This document shows, one piece after another, positions 10,044 through 22,400 of a DNA stretch of 64,000 nucleotides; the stretch's first letter is position 1; each line of letters starts with the position of its first letter. The stretch spans positions 8,031,969 to 8,095,968 of the forward strand of contig JABACO010000006.1 of assembly GCA_013339895.1 (NCBI GenBank), read 5' to 3'. The DNA comes from Ephydatia muelleri. Taxonomy: Eukaryota; Porifera; Demospongiae; Spongillida; Spongillidae. Made by a program: the position numbers and the translations under genes. A model generated the notes under the pieces. That model searched no databases, was not told the origin of the DNA, and worked only from the letters and a program-made list of their open reading frames with translations.

Positions 10044-11228
10044 ACACCCTATCGTGGAATATCTAGAACACTTCATCGTAGACTCCAGTAAGATAACGCA
10101 ATAATTGTCCCGCCAGCGCAACAATTTGCTTTCATGTTCTGTTTTTTTCTTTCGCGCGATTGCAGACTTAATAACTCGAGCACATGGGTGCATGGTAAAA
10201 AGTGCATTTGCCGCTTAAAGAAACGAGTTGCGGTATAAAAGGCGCCTGCCCGGCAGATGGTCGGCCGATGTCATATATATAGGCATTATGGTCTGGGGCA
10301 ATTTCCGGTCAGGGAGACCGTATTCCCTATAGGAAAGAGACGCTGCTAGGTTATACAGTGCAACGGTCCGGTCCGTCAGGCCGGTTTTTGAAGCGTTGGC
10401 TTCTCTCCCGTCTGCGGTGTTGGGGGTTTACAGTATTCCTCCATTCATATCATCCCCCCCCCCCCTCTCCCTCTTTCCCTCCCCCCCCCCCCCCCCCCCC
10501 CCACATCACACCATAATATTGCATTGCGGACCACTTTTTAATTCTCCTTATACTTGCTATTATAATTCTGTACATCATAGTGCTTTACCATCCATGCTAA
10601 TTTCCATCAGTATTTCTCTGCAGCCTTTTGTGGTCTGCTGTTTGAGTCACATAATTTCAGTCCGCCGTACTACACTTGTGATACACTTAATTGTTAATGA
10701 CCTATGTAACCACTGCCTAATAAAATTTAGAAGTTTCCAGTGAATAAGGGTGTGCGTGTATGTGTGTATGTGTGGGGAGGGGGGGGGGGGGTCATTCATG
10801 TAAACATTTCAGTTCCCAAGTACACAATGAAAACAGCATTAGATTACAGAGTCCACAGCATGCTTCATGTATTTGGTAATTCAACTCAACAGCGAATTGC
10901 ATGATCACATTCTTTTTCTCAAACAGTGAGATATCTTGCAGTGCAAGTGATAGATATGACGTTGGTCCACAAGTTGAAGTATGGGGAAGAGAATGTGTTG
11001 TATCCTCTTTAAACCTTATCTGTGGTTTATCAATGAACCCCCAATGGGGAAACCTCTCTTGACCCAGTTATAAATGTTAGCAGTTTTGACAGGTCGATTG
11101 CCACCTCTTACTCATCAATCACCGCACACCTTCCACCTAAGTATGTAGGAATATACATTTATGTGGAACGTTCTACGAGACAATGACCCTAGTGGATTTA
11201 TGTTTATAACTTAAAACACAATCATAGT
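10044..11228. other. No gene recognised
   Basis: A TATAAAAG motif at 10233 has no convincing gene behind it. C runs lie at 10453-10464 and 10481-10502, and a G run near 10779-10790. ORFs over the C runs are homopolymer artefacts. Confidence 0.5.
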
Positions 11229-11420
11229 GCCGGTGTCACAGCGGATTCTGTCCCCCCAAAAAACTGTCCCCCCCGGACAGAATCCGCTAACAGATATTGT
11301 CCCCCCGGACAGAATCCGGCGTTACGAGGTCCGATACCCCATCACCTCCACATTTTTAGGTAGGAGCGTTTGAATCTCTTCAAATTCGATGTTTACGTAG
11401 AGGAGTCCCCTCTAGTTATG
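11229..11420. mobile_element. Fused relics of two MITE families
   Basis: 11229-11320 repeats the GCCGGTGTCACAGCGGATTC start and the GTCC(C)n/GGACAGAATCCG blocks of the 8122 MITE. It runs straight into sequence (GTTACGAGGTCCGATACCCC...AGGTAGGAGCGT) related to the interior of the foldback elements at 13736 and 49828. Confidence 0.5.
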
Positions 11421-13178
11421 CTTTTTCAAAAGTTTCAGGACAAGGAAACGGTAAGCAACGCCTGGATTGAAAAGTATACCCACCCTCCCCCACACCGGCC
11501 CTTTTAATCTGAATGACTATCAGTGACTATATCGCTCGCTCGCGCTCGATCGAGAATCGAAGAAAGGATAAATAATCAGTACAATCCACGAGCAGCATTA
11601 ATATGCAATTAGTATTTCACAAAGTTATTGGCGTTATAACCATGCACGGCTGTATGCGGCTGGAAACTAGAACGGTATACCTATCTAAAATGTGTGAAGA
11701 AACCACTCATTACCGACACCTATGTTGTAAAACCACTGAGAACTGCAATATAAAAATAAAATACAGCACACCACTGGGTTCCCTTTTATTTATAATGAAC
11801 ACGCACTCTTATAATCGCGTACCAACAGTGTGCGCAAGCTGTGTTTATTACGCCACGCTGTAGTTATTTCGGAAGGGGTGGTACAAGATCCAACACTTCG
11901 GTTCTCCTGCACAAAAATAGGAGGTAAGACTAGTGGTTTCTTAAGAGTACACCGCCAGCAATACTTTGGGGGAGCTTTTATTGGTAACCATGTGCATAAG
12001 ACTCCAAAGGTACTGCAACTGTAACGTTACAAGTACATTGATCATGTATCTTCTTCACTCTGTCAGCTAACTAACATTCAGACATGATGCAAGTACCTCG
12101 CTCAAATCTGCACTGAACAAATTGTCTAATCAATCAACAGCAGAAATGCTAGTCAATGCATTCTCGATGTTCGTACAATGCCACAACATCTACATGGCCT
12201 GAATTTCATCGATGAGGCACAAACTCATGCATTAGGTGGGTTTATGAGTTCATGTGAACTTGACTGCACAATTGATTTCTATACAGAACAGTTCATTGAA
12301 TAGTTCCTGAAGTTCTTCCATGAATCTGTTACTCAGGCAACCGTCCCCATCGAACTGGAAAATTATGCCATTCCATGGGCCAATTCAACCCACGTGGGTT
12401 TGGTCGCCTAGGTATACAGGGGGCCGAGTCCATTCATGCTAAGTTTACACGACTTAGCCTATAGCATACACAGCAGTGACTGATAAAGTGCAGCATCAAG
12501 TTGTAGCTGCCATCCTCCCCATGCACCACAAAAGAGCCGGGGGAAAAAATACTTAGTTCGCACTTTTGGTAGAGTCTGCTTTTGAGTATGTATACGTCTG
12601 CAACCAGCAAAATCAATCCATAGGCGTCTTGTGCCCTGCGTGTGCACATTATAGAAGTGCTTTTATCATCCGTTTGGTGTACGGATGGCCATGTAGGCAG
12701 TGTACAGCTCAGTTCTACACCCTTCATGGAAACGAAAAACATGATACGTGATATAAAATATATGCTCTTTTATATGACCCTTTCATTCGTCTCAGAGTAA
12801 AATGCTGGAATAGAAGTACGCGTAGATTATCGAATAGCGAAAATTTTAAAGCGTTTAAACACCTCTTCGGCGACACACGCCTTTAGTACAGGTAAACAGG
12901 TAAGGTTGTCGTTTTGCTCATCGTTGTGCATGAGAGACACTACAGTCTTTAGAACTGACGAGGTCCGTACGTCCTGAAATAAGTCGCCTGTCTTCAAGCC
13001 ACAAAACTGCCATGTTTTTGTACGGTAAGGCCACGTGATTTTATATATAATATGAAAGGTCAGAGGTGTTTCTTCAGCATTGTATGGCTTATAGGTATTT
13101 ATTGTATTCTGTGTGCTTTGTGCATAACGCATTCCAAATTAGAAACATTACTACTTAAAATTATGTAATAGCAACATA
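11421..13178. other. No gene recognised
   Basis: Only short ORFs without splice or domain support. Confidence 0.5.
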
Positions 13179-13389
13179 TGGGATCGTTTCCGCGAAAAGG
13201 GACCTATAACATATATTTTTCAAGATTTCAGATTTTTAATATTCTATAAGTCTGAAATGTCCTCTTCAAATTGCACTATGGAGAGCCAAATGTTTCAAAA
13301 TTCGACTAAAATTTTGTGTACAAAGAAGCCGAACAAATGCACAAAAATTTCTCGCCTTTTCCCGTATATCCGCTAGTATCCGGAAAAGG

Positions 13390-13600
13390 TCATTCCATCA
13401 GGGCACGAGGACAAAAGAACCCCCGTATATTTTAGAATCCGGAAATTTTTGGCCTCTTTTCGAGTATACGGGAAGGGTCATTCCATCAGGGCACAAGGGA
13501 AAACCCGAGACATAAAAATTTTTCCGCATATTGTAATATCCGGAAAGTTTTTGTACTCCTTTCGAGTATACGAAAAGGATCATCCATAAGGGCACGAGGC
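13390..13600 (+). repeat. ~85-bp degenerate tandem repeat, about three units
   Basis: Recurring blocks: TCCGGAAA, TTTCGAGTATACG, GGGTCATTCCATCAGGGCAC, GAGGACA. Confidence 0.7.
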
Positions 13601-13735
13601 ATGACATCCGACTTATTCCATATTTATTGTACGTTGCATTTCCGAACCAAAATGGGTCGCCCCATCAGGAACGAGGATTTTGGTTGGGGCGTCGTGTTCT
13701 CAGACTGCCAACTCTCACGCATTTCGCATTGCATA

Positions 13736-14157
13736 TCTTCCGGGCGTTACGCGCCATTAACGTATTACAAGGACGTCAGTCGTAATATGTTAATAGCGCG
13801 TAACGCCCGGGAAATATGCACTTTCTTTGCACACTTGTATCTCCATACGGATAAAGCAAAAATTATCGAACAAAACAAATCAATAGCGGTAGGACCCTTC
13901 TACATAGGTACCTATTTTGAACCGATTTGGACGCTCCTACCTGAAGATGTGGCCGTTTTGAACCCTACGGGGTATCGGACCTTGAAACGTCGGTACCCCG
14001 CATGTGTAAGACACCAAAATGGATTTTCACATATAGTAATGGTGTGGTATGTTGTGTTAAAAATAGGAACCCGATAGCGTTAATATTTCGGAAGATACAT
14101 CGGATTTTATGTTATAAAATAAAATCCACAATACCCATTTTCGTATAGAACGTTCCA
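13736..14157. mobile_element. Relic of the TGGAACGTTC foldback family
   Basis: The right end CGTATAGAACGTTCCA (14157) and the preceding ~400 bp match the element at 49828-50406 in inverted order (shared CTACGGGGTATCGGACCTTG, GTAAGACACCAAAATGG, GGAACCCGATAGCGTTAAT). The left terminal repeat is lost, and 13736-13815 is a local palindrome around CGTTACGCGCCATTAACG. Confidence 0.65.
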
Positions 14158-14903
14158 AATTATGTTACATACATGTATATTTAATACATGCATATGCCAG
14201 AACGCGTACGCGCGGAGGCGTAAGTACAGGTGAATTAAAATTTACAAAAAAATTTTTTTTTAATGTGATGGTGGCCTCGTTTTGGGGAAGGGGGCGAGCG
14301 AATGCACGGGCGTGTGCCATTATGTAAATGATTCATGCTTAATTAAAAAACTGACATTAACCACAGTACATGCAAAGTTAAGGATGGCTATGGCATGGCC
14401 TTAACTAGATGGAGGCTTAGCATGCCATATAGTTCTGCAAAAACAAGTGTGGTAGGACAGGGATGAAGCAGCAGCGAGTCGTGATGCCAGATGAGAGAGA
14501 ATGTAGCCATTGTGTTATTACTCCAAATTTAATTTCACCACATACAATAACAATGGATAAAAGCAACTTGAGACTTAAATATAATGCGTTGGTGTACTTA
14601 CGTTAGTGCTATAGTAATACATTAAACACATTCTGAACTAAATGTACTTTTCAATTCGATTGGAAGATTTTTGTATGCAATGTTACTTTTCACCAGTTCC
14701 AGTCTATTTGTTGCAACCCTGCAATTTGTAACACTTTAAATGTAAAATAGCACACTTTGGAAAGGTGTTATATAGGGATGGAAAGTCTGATAGATAAATA
14801 AGCATGCAGTTCAAGAAATGTTACAACACTGATAAAATATCAAACATTGTTTACAAGTTATAGTTTATTCTCTAATACCAAGTCCTTGTTTGCCTCAATG
14901 CAG

Positions 14904-15449
14904 AGTGCTGATCTTGAATGCACTATTGCTGCCAATGTACCTGACCTTGAAATAAAAGGCATATTCTTAAAAACAACACCATGTGCACATGACTCTAAGA
15001 AAGTAAAAATAATACTGTAATTAATACTCCCTGGCTAAGGGGATACATTTTTGTACTCCCTAGCTAAAGACAAAAATGTATTCCTTACCTAGGGAGTAGT
15101 ATATATATTCCTTAGCTAGGGAGTACAAATATATATTCCTTAGCTGGGGAGTAAAAATTGGATTTCTTAGCTAGGGAGTACTAAAATTTGTTCCTTAACT
15201 AGGGAATATAAAATTGTATTCCTAGGGAGTACAAATATGCATTCCTTAGAACAAAAAATGTATTCAACGAGTAGAAAGAAATATATAATTTAACTAAATC
15301 ACACAGGTATACACAGGACCTTACGAGTAATAGCAGAATGTGACCTTACTGGTTTGGAAACTGGTCAACTTGTGGCACTCCGTGGTGATGAAGCAAATCA
15401 ATTACTGGTTTGGGCAATGGAACCATGGATCAAGAAGTTGCCTGAATGA
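14904..15449 (+). CDS. Two exon-like plus-strand ORFs of unknown origin
   Basis: 14904-15002 (after TGCCTCAATGCAG; reads SADLECTIAANVPDLEIKG...) and 15317/15318-15449 (after ACACAG; reads TLRVIAECDLTGLETGQLVA... to a TGA) have protein-like composition. Their phases do not join simply, and a minisatellite separates them. They lie inside the 5.6-kb transposon and may be remnants of its own gene or of captured host sequence. Not recognised. Confidence 0.25.
15025..15265 (+). repeat. ~37-bp minisatellite of TTCCTTAGCTAGGGAGTA
   Basis: Six to seven degenerate units of the partly palindromic CCTTAGCTAGGGAGTA with AT-rich spacers. Confidence 0.85.
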
Positions 15450-15662
15450 GCAGCCAACCATTTAATTCTCTTCCAAGCCCTCAGCAGTTAGAAGCTATTA
15501 TTCCGCTCCCACCTCCACCTCTCCCCTGCTCTCTTCCCCCTCTCTTCCTCCTCCTCCTGAGTAAGATCTGGTTTACTATGTTGGAAATTGGTCCTTAAAT
15601 TATTATTTAATTATTATATAATTCTCATTTATGGTCCCAGAATTGTGGATGAACCATGATAG

Positions 15663-16450
15663 GGGACAGTTTCCGCGAAAATGTCCTATGTTTTATAACA
15701 TTATAGTTATAAAAATGCTCTGCGCGTGAATCATCGTAGCGTCCGAACGGTTAATGCTGTCGACTTCCTATTTTCACCACATGATGCCACACCATCTCTC
15801 TATGGATAAATCGAATATTGTCTCTTAGCTTCACTTTCTGGGGAAAATACAAGAGGTCTTACCTCCAAGGGTTCGAAACACGAGTATTTCTCTGCAGGAG
15901 TGTCGGCATTGCCTCAAATTCGGTTTCCAGTTAGAGAAGCTCTTGAGGTACTTAAATATCCTTTTCGTTAATTTTTACTTCAACAGGTGATAAGATATTT
16001 GCATTCTAAGTTAAAGCATATTTCCCGCTAGTTTCGCGGGTCGGGTCTAATAATGTACAGTGTATTATGTTAGACCCACCCGCGAAACTAAATGTCCTTT
16101 AACTTAGAAAGCAATTATCTTATCACCTGTTGAAGTAAAAATTAACGAAAAGGATATTTAAGTACCTCAAGAGCTTCTATAACTGGAAACCGAATTTGAG
16201 GCAATGCCGACACTCCTGCAGAGAAATACTCGTGTTTCGAACCCCTGTAGGTGAGACCTCTTGTATTTTCCCCAGGAAGTGGAGCAAAGAAACAATATTC
16301 GATTTATCCATAGAGAGATGGTGTGGCATCATGTGGTGAAAATAGGAAGTCGACAGCATTAACCGTTCGGACGCTAGGACGATTCACGCGCAGAGCATTT
16401 TTATAGTTATAATGTTATAAAACATAGGACATTTTCGCGGAAACTGTCCC
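15663..16450. mobile_element. Near-perfect ~390-bp-arm foldback element
   Basis: The left end GGGACAGTTTCCGCGAAAATG and the right end are reverse complements, and the match continues with few substitutions to the centre near 16055, so the whole 788 bp is essentially one palindrome. The flanks are GATA(G) and (A)TATA, compatible with a TA target. Internal motif GTCGACTTCCTATTTTCA recurs in the other family members. Nested in the 13179-18812 transposon. Confidence 0.9.
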
Positions 16451-16837
16451 ATATATTTTTTCACATTTCTTACATTCGAACATGATTGGAGTAGTTTTAG
16501 TGCATAGCATCAGTTGTAACTCCATTAATTAACAAAAACTAAACACATGTGTAGAAATGTTTTCTGTGGAGTGTGCTGCAGAAAGAATCAGAAAAATTAC
16601 GAACAACAACATTAGTGACTGTTCATTTCTCTATATAATACTACCTCTCGAAATAGCATATTTGATAACTGTCTAACTTTGGGGTGTGGATTGAAGTGGA
16701 TGGTAAATTGTTTTGATTTTACACTGGTTACAAAAACAATGAATTCGATGCCCCTTGTTAACAAGTAGCAAGAGAAATGTCATGTGCACACAAAAAACCG
16801 CAAAACTGTGAACTATAGTATGTTGGAAAACAAAAAT

Positions 16838-18528
16838 TCAGATACTGTAGAAATCGGCATCATTCTCAAAAACAGTATTGAGTACGACATTTGCTTCTTT
16901 CTGGCTTATCTGTGCCATTGCCAAAGGTAAGATTATCTCCCGAGAGCAGGTTCTAGATGCCACAAAATCAGTACTTCAACTGCTACACAGATGGAATGCT
17001 GCCTTGGGATGTAGCACCCTGTGATATGTTTCAGTATTGACTTCAGTTTCTGTTAATAGAACAATACATCATTTCAAAAAACATATCTTAATATTTTATT
17101 CAATGTACTTTTTTTTTGTTAAAAATGTGCACAAAGGGTTCATTGTTCTACTCGTTGTGTGACTAGCATACATTCGTAGATTAATTATGCAAATACAGCA
17201 CATTTTGGAATTAACATTCATGCAACGCACGGGTAATCGACATATCACTCACCATTCTCATTGCATGATCTGATACACTCCTTTAGTTTTGAAACCACAT
17301 TCCCTTTCTCAGCATCACAATCACTGTCCACATAAATACAGCCTAATACTTGCTCGTACTCAACCCTGAAGTGGGTAAATAAAGGTAGAAAAGCTTCTGG
17401 GAAGTGCTTTATTGCTGTCAGAAGCCCTAATTCATCCAAACTGTTACGTAATTGCTCTATTCAACCACTTCGCCGCAATAGAGCATCATAAAATATGATG
17501 TCATGGCAAATCATCTCCTTGTTCTCGATCTATAGCAAGGAAGATGTTAATGGTCATTTACAGCACATTATAAAGTTTGTGTTCCAAATCTATTTTTTAG
17601 ATGACACAGATGCTTGTATGCATTTAATGCTGTATTAGTGGCATTACAAGTTGTATACTCTGTGTAATCAATTCAAAAAAGTAGTGAAGAAATATTGAAT
17701 TAACATTTAATATTGGCTATTATCTTACTTTCGCAACACGCACAAGATGCATTGATACCACTGTTATTAAGCATATGATAAAGAAATGGACTAACATTGC
17801 TTCAAACCTGAATTGTTAGAGGACATTTGTATACAAAACACAAACACGACAATATGGATTTCAGCTCTATTTGCGAGCACTCATGTTTAGGTAGACTACA
17901 AATGAGCTAGAAATATGAAGGGAATAACAAGTGTTCTTTTATAAGCATCATCTAAATTACCAGAGATGCATGTAGGGCTTATTTGCATCAGTAAAACCTG
18001 GAAATGCAATTTAGCTATGTATTTATGAAGACACAAGTTATAATGTTTCTTCTACCTTAGCTGTGTATCTAATTCCTGATGTAGAAAGGCAATTCATTAC
18101 GTCATCATTTTCCATTTCTGATCAGTCTGTGCAGAGGATACCTGGAGTTGAGGTAGTTAATTTATGACATGAATTAGGTTCAATCGTTGTACCTTTTGAA
18201 TTGCATTCAATAACATCTGAACTGAGGTCTGGATGTTTGATGTACTCCACAGCTTTGCTTTCTCCTGATGATATTTTCCAATACACATATGGGGCTAAAT
18301 ATGGGAACCCGATTTCCTCTAAGAGAATGCTATGGGACCAGAATTTTGCCTAGCAAAGTAAAAAGTCCAGAGATCGTAGCACTTGCACTAGAAACAGGCC
18401 TCAAATTGCCTGATTCACCTTCAAACAAAAACATTTTATTGTTTTCTGAGAACTGATGTAAAATAGTAGTAAAAAAGTCCCTACGTGGTCCACCAACATC
18501 TACTACAGGCTTCCTTCCATAAGTTTCG
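16838..18528 (-). pseudogene. HECT-domain E3 ubiquitin ligase-like gene, frameshifted
   Basis: Minus-strand pieces line up in order with the HECT domain of G2/M-phase-specific E3-like proteins. 18528-18330 reads VDVGGPRRDFFTTIL...LFEG...LLGKI (N-lobe). 18350-18200 reads SILLEEIGFPYLAPYVYWKI after a one-base surplus in GTCCCAT. 17450-17253 reads LRNSLDELGLLTAIKHFPEA... and ends AATG|GTGAGT. 17049-16838 reads LKSILKHITGCYIPRQHS, then, after one missing base, DFVASRTCSREIILPLA and ends DADFYSI-stop. The TC matches the position of the catalytic Cys of HECT ligases (LPxAxTC). The N-terminal half is absent. Two frameshifts argue for a pseudogene; homopolymer assembly errors are the alternative. The gene lies inside a TIR-bounded transposon and was either captured or is original cargo. 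Confidence 0.65.
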
Positions 18529-18812
18529 ACTGACAATTAAATGTGACAAATGTTCCTAAAAGAAGTGATTCCATTACATACGGATCTAAGTATCGCGTCA
18601 ACGGCTGATTCTAAATAAATACGCCGACCAATTCTATATAGATCGCTATAATTTTGAAACATTTGGCCTTCATACCGCACTGAGAATCGGAGTATCTGTT
18701 ATTGAGTTGTAAGGCTCTGAATTTTTTATAACACATACATTTCGACGCAAGCGTTACATATTTCTATTGTGCGTACTGGTGCGTTAGGTCCCTTTTCGCG
18801 GAAACGATCCCA

Positions 18813-19446
18813 TATGTTAAAGCACGTCCCGCTATTAAAAATTACTTTTTTAATGCCCGCCGAATTTTGAATGTGCGAAAAAGTTGATGTATGTTATGGT
18901 AACTGTATGAAAGAAATAAAGTGTTACTATTATTGCACTATTACTCCACACTGATATATTGTGGCTTTTATACCATATTTGACTGTGTATATTGTGGGTA
19001 ATGTCGGGGGAAAAAGGGTTATTGTTTAGTTTCCTCAGATGAATTTGTAAACTGTTATATACAGTTTTGAAGCTGAATATTGACAGCGTCGCCAGTACGA
19101 ACGTTAAATCTGCAGGTGCAGCAGACACAGTGTTTGCTGTTTTAATACTAGTAGGCGTAGGATTGTTTGGACTACGCAGCATACATCATGATACATGCAT
19201 GCCTCGATCGACAGTACCTGAGCTGCATGATACATCGCTGATACAGCCCCGTATATACATTTGATTCCCGTAGCTCTCAAACTATATTACCAATGAAGTG
19301 TGCAGTGCATATATGGCATGCGTGCATCTATGGTATGATTTACGCAAAATTCGTTAACTAACTACTAGTTTGCTGTGCTAAAGTCAAGTCTGCATTCGCA
19401 AAAGAAACAATACGACTTAAAAGCCAATGGTTGCGATGGATTGTTT
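18813..19446. other. No gene recognised
   Basis: Downstream flank of the block-protein gene; no ORF with support. Confidence 0.5.
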
Positions 19447-22400
19447 CTAGCGGCCAAACAAATAACCTTTGCTCCGATACGGCGATCCTCCACTATACGA
19501 TGATCCTCCACGAAACAGCGATCTTCCACTATACGATGATCCTCCACGATGCGATGATCCTCCACTATACGATGATCCTCCACGATACGGCGATCCTCCA
19601 CGATACGATGATCCTCCACGATACGGCGATCCTCCACGATACGATGACCCTCCACGATACGGCGATCCTCCACGATACGATGACCCTCCACGATACGATG
19701 ATCCTCCACGATACGGCGATCCTCCACGATACGATGACCCTCCACGATACGGCGACCCTCCACGATACGATGATCCTCCACGATACGATGATCCTCCACG
19801 TGAAGGGCTACGATAGGGGGATCTACTACCTCCGGGTGCTGGCCTCTTTTCCCAATACTTCTTTTTTGTGCGTTTTTTAGGTGGCTTTGTCATTTTGAAC
19901 GGCTTTCTCGATTTCGGTGACTTTGGCTTTGTTGTTTTAGGTGATTTTGGCTTTGTTGTTTTACGTGACTTTGACTTTGTCGGTTTACGTGGTTTGGTCG
20001 GTTTTTTAGTAGTAACACCTTTGTTTCCTTTTTTCTTTTTATTATTTGAACCACTGTCAGGCTTCCCAGAGCTAGGGAAATTTGATTCTGGCTGGTCAGC
20101 GGGTTGATGTGGTTGTTCAGGTAGATCACTGGGCTGGTCGCCTGGCTCCGAAATGGCAGGGGGCTCATTGCCTGGCTCCGAAATGGCAGGGGGCTCATTG
20201 CCTGGCTCCGAAATCACAGGGGGCCGATCCCCTGGTGTCTGTGGTTCGGGCATATCAGCTGGTTGATCAGCTGGCTTCTGTGGTTCAGGTATCACGGAAG
20301 GCTGGTCATCTGGCTCATTTACGTCAGGTTTTTGAAAATCAGGGCTTGTAGTAGGAGACCCTGCAGTGGAGCATGGCGTGTCTGGTGTAGTCTGTGATAG
20401 ATCTAAATAAGAGGAGTCGTGTGCCGATTCCAGATTTTCATTCATATCTTCCGGGCTTTCAACATCGTCATCATCCTGGTTCAACTCCTCCATGTATTGA
20501 ACATCTGCTCGATCTTTCTTGTTCAACTCTTCTAAGCTTTGAATGTCACCATCCAGATTGAAATTTTTATCCTGAATCAAATCTTCATGCAGGGTTTGAG
20601 TATCACCATCCTGGTTCAATTCTTCTTTGGCAGCTGTATCTATGGCATCGCCATATTCGAATAATGTTCCATCGGATGTTAGTGGCAACAGCTCTGCAGA
20701 TGCCGACTCGTCTTCATTGTTTGCTAAAACGAGAGATGCCGTGCGAGACGTGCATGTGGGGTCTAACTCATGTACATGCATGTATAGATTGTGTAGCGAT
20801 GCTATTGGACATATATTTTTGGTGTATCTACGTATGCGTGGGTGTTCAGCTGTGCAGCCCTACGCATGCGCTGGTAAATGTATATAAACCCTATGACTGC
20901 CCTTTTATAGCAGTCTGCTGATAATTATACAATTGCCGTGATTTGCTATAAGACTCACTCGGCAATAGCACTACACGTGGCGTAGACGGCAGGATGTCGG
21001 AACCGGGCGAAGAGGGCGAAGCGGCTGCTCAGCCAACGCAGCCTGTCTTCCGGAGCGAATTAGCTGGCGCTAGTCGCCCTCTCGTGTCGCCAGATTCGTT
21101 CTCAGGTCTATCAAATTGGGCAGAGTGGATAGACCATTTTGAAGCTGCTGCTCTGGTAAATGGATGGGATAGCGAAAAGAAGCGGCTGTGGTTGCCAGTG
21201 CGGCTAACCGGGAAAGCGCAGACTGCGTGGAAGCGACTTTCCCCTGAAACCAAACAGAACTACGAAGCAGCCAAGGAAGCGCTCCAAAAACGTTTTGAGC
21301 CAGACAGTAAGCGGAAATTGTATTTTGTTGAATTTCAGGCCAGGAGGCGCAAGCGAGACGAATCTTGGAGCGATTTCGCGGACGAGCTGCGAGTCCTAGC
21401 GGAGAAAGCTTTACCAGAGCTGGATGAAAAAGCGAAAGAATTGCTTGCTCTAGAAAGATACCTCGGTGAGCTTGATAACCCCCAGGTTGCATTTGCTGTT
21501 AGACAGAGAGAGCCGAAGACTGTTGATGAAGCAGTCACCGCAACGCTGGAGATACAGTCGTATCTCCGCCCGGGAGTGAGACAAGAAGTGAACGCTGCAA
21601 CGGTTGCAGAAGAAGTAGGGGCCCAGAGTATTGCTGCTACGTTGTCAACCAGCAGCGGCCAGGACACGGTCTTAGAAATGCTGAAAACATTGTCAGCACG
21701 GCTGGAGAGGCTGGAATCTTCCTTCGGAGATGCGGCTGCGACTCGGAGACCAATGCGGACGACTGGTACTGGAGTTGAGGGTCGTGGTAAGCGAATTGTA
21801 TGCTACAAATGCGGGCAAGTTGGTCATATTGCAAGAAACTGCACTGCTGCTGAGGGCAACCGCTCGAAGCAGCAGGGAAACTAGAACCCCTCACCACTAG
21901 GGACCAAGTGCATGAGGGACAAAATACAATGGTCCATTGTAGTTTGGCAATTAACCCTGCATCATCACCTTGTATAACAGCTTTTGTTAGAAACAAGACA
22001 GTTCAATGTATGATAGACACTGGCGCCACAGTGAGTTTGTTTAAGAGGACAGTGTGGTGTCAATTGGAAGGAGAACACGGCTGTAGCCTGTCACCTTGGG
22101 ATGGACACAAGCTGGTTGGTGTTGAAGGTAGCCCAGTTTCAGTGTGTGGGGTAACAACCTTGCACCTAGACATTGCTGGTACAACCTTTGTGTCTGATTT
22201 TGTTGTTGTTGATGCACTGGGTGTAGATTGTATTATTGGATTAGATTTTCTGAGGAAGTTTGAAGGTGTTATTGATTTGCCTAAGAATATCCTCCAATTC
22301 AGAAATGTGACAGTACCACTGGAAAAGGTGCCAGGGAAGGTCTCAGATCACACTGACAGACGCAGTGAACTACAGCGGGTAGCCTTGGTGGAAACTTTGG

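Larger units (their letters stand above)
13179..18812. mobile_element. 5.6-kb TA-flanked DNA transposon carrying a HECT gene
   Basis: The left end TGGGATCGTTTCCGCGAAAA (13179) is matched by its exact reverse complement ending at 18812, and both ends continue GGGACCTA before diverging. A subterminal CCAAATGTTTCAAAATT block also recurs inverted (about 13286 and 18660). The flanks are ...CATA | element | TATG..., consistent with a TA target duplication. The interior holds a minus-strand HECT-domain pseudogene, plus-strand exon-like ORFs, minisatellites and a nested foldback element. No transposase was recognised, so it is probably non-autonomous or decayed. The ends resemble those of the foldback elements at 15663, 38990 and 49828, which suggests shared mobilisation. 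Confidence 0.6.

Noticed and set aside
10396-10743. Pro-rich plus-strand ORF after a TATAAAAG motif
   Set aside because: The coding impression comes from two poly-C runs; the rest has no protein-like composition.
13601-14077. 158-aa plus-strand ORF
   Set aside because: It lies in a foldback-element relic containing palindromes; the related element at 49828 does not conserve the frame.
15870-16250. GGTTCGAA-like motif suggesting a tRNA T-arm
   Set aside because: It occurs twice as the two arms of the foldback palindrome and no cloverleaf can be drawn around it.
19480-19800. Regular 18-bp repeats that could be taken for a CRISPR-like array
   Set aside because: The units are contiguous with no spacers, and they encode in-frame YRGG hexapeptides of a gene with a paralogue.
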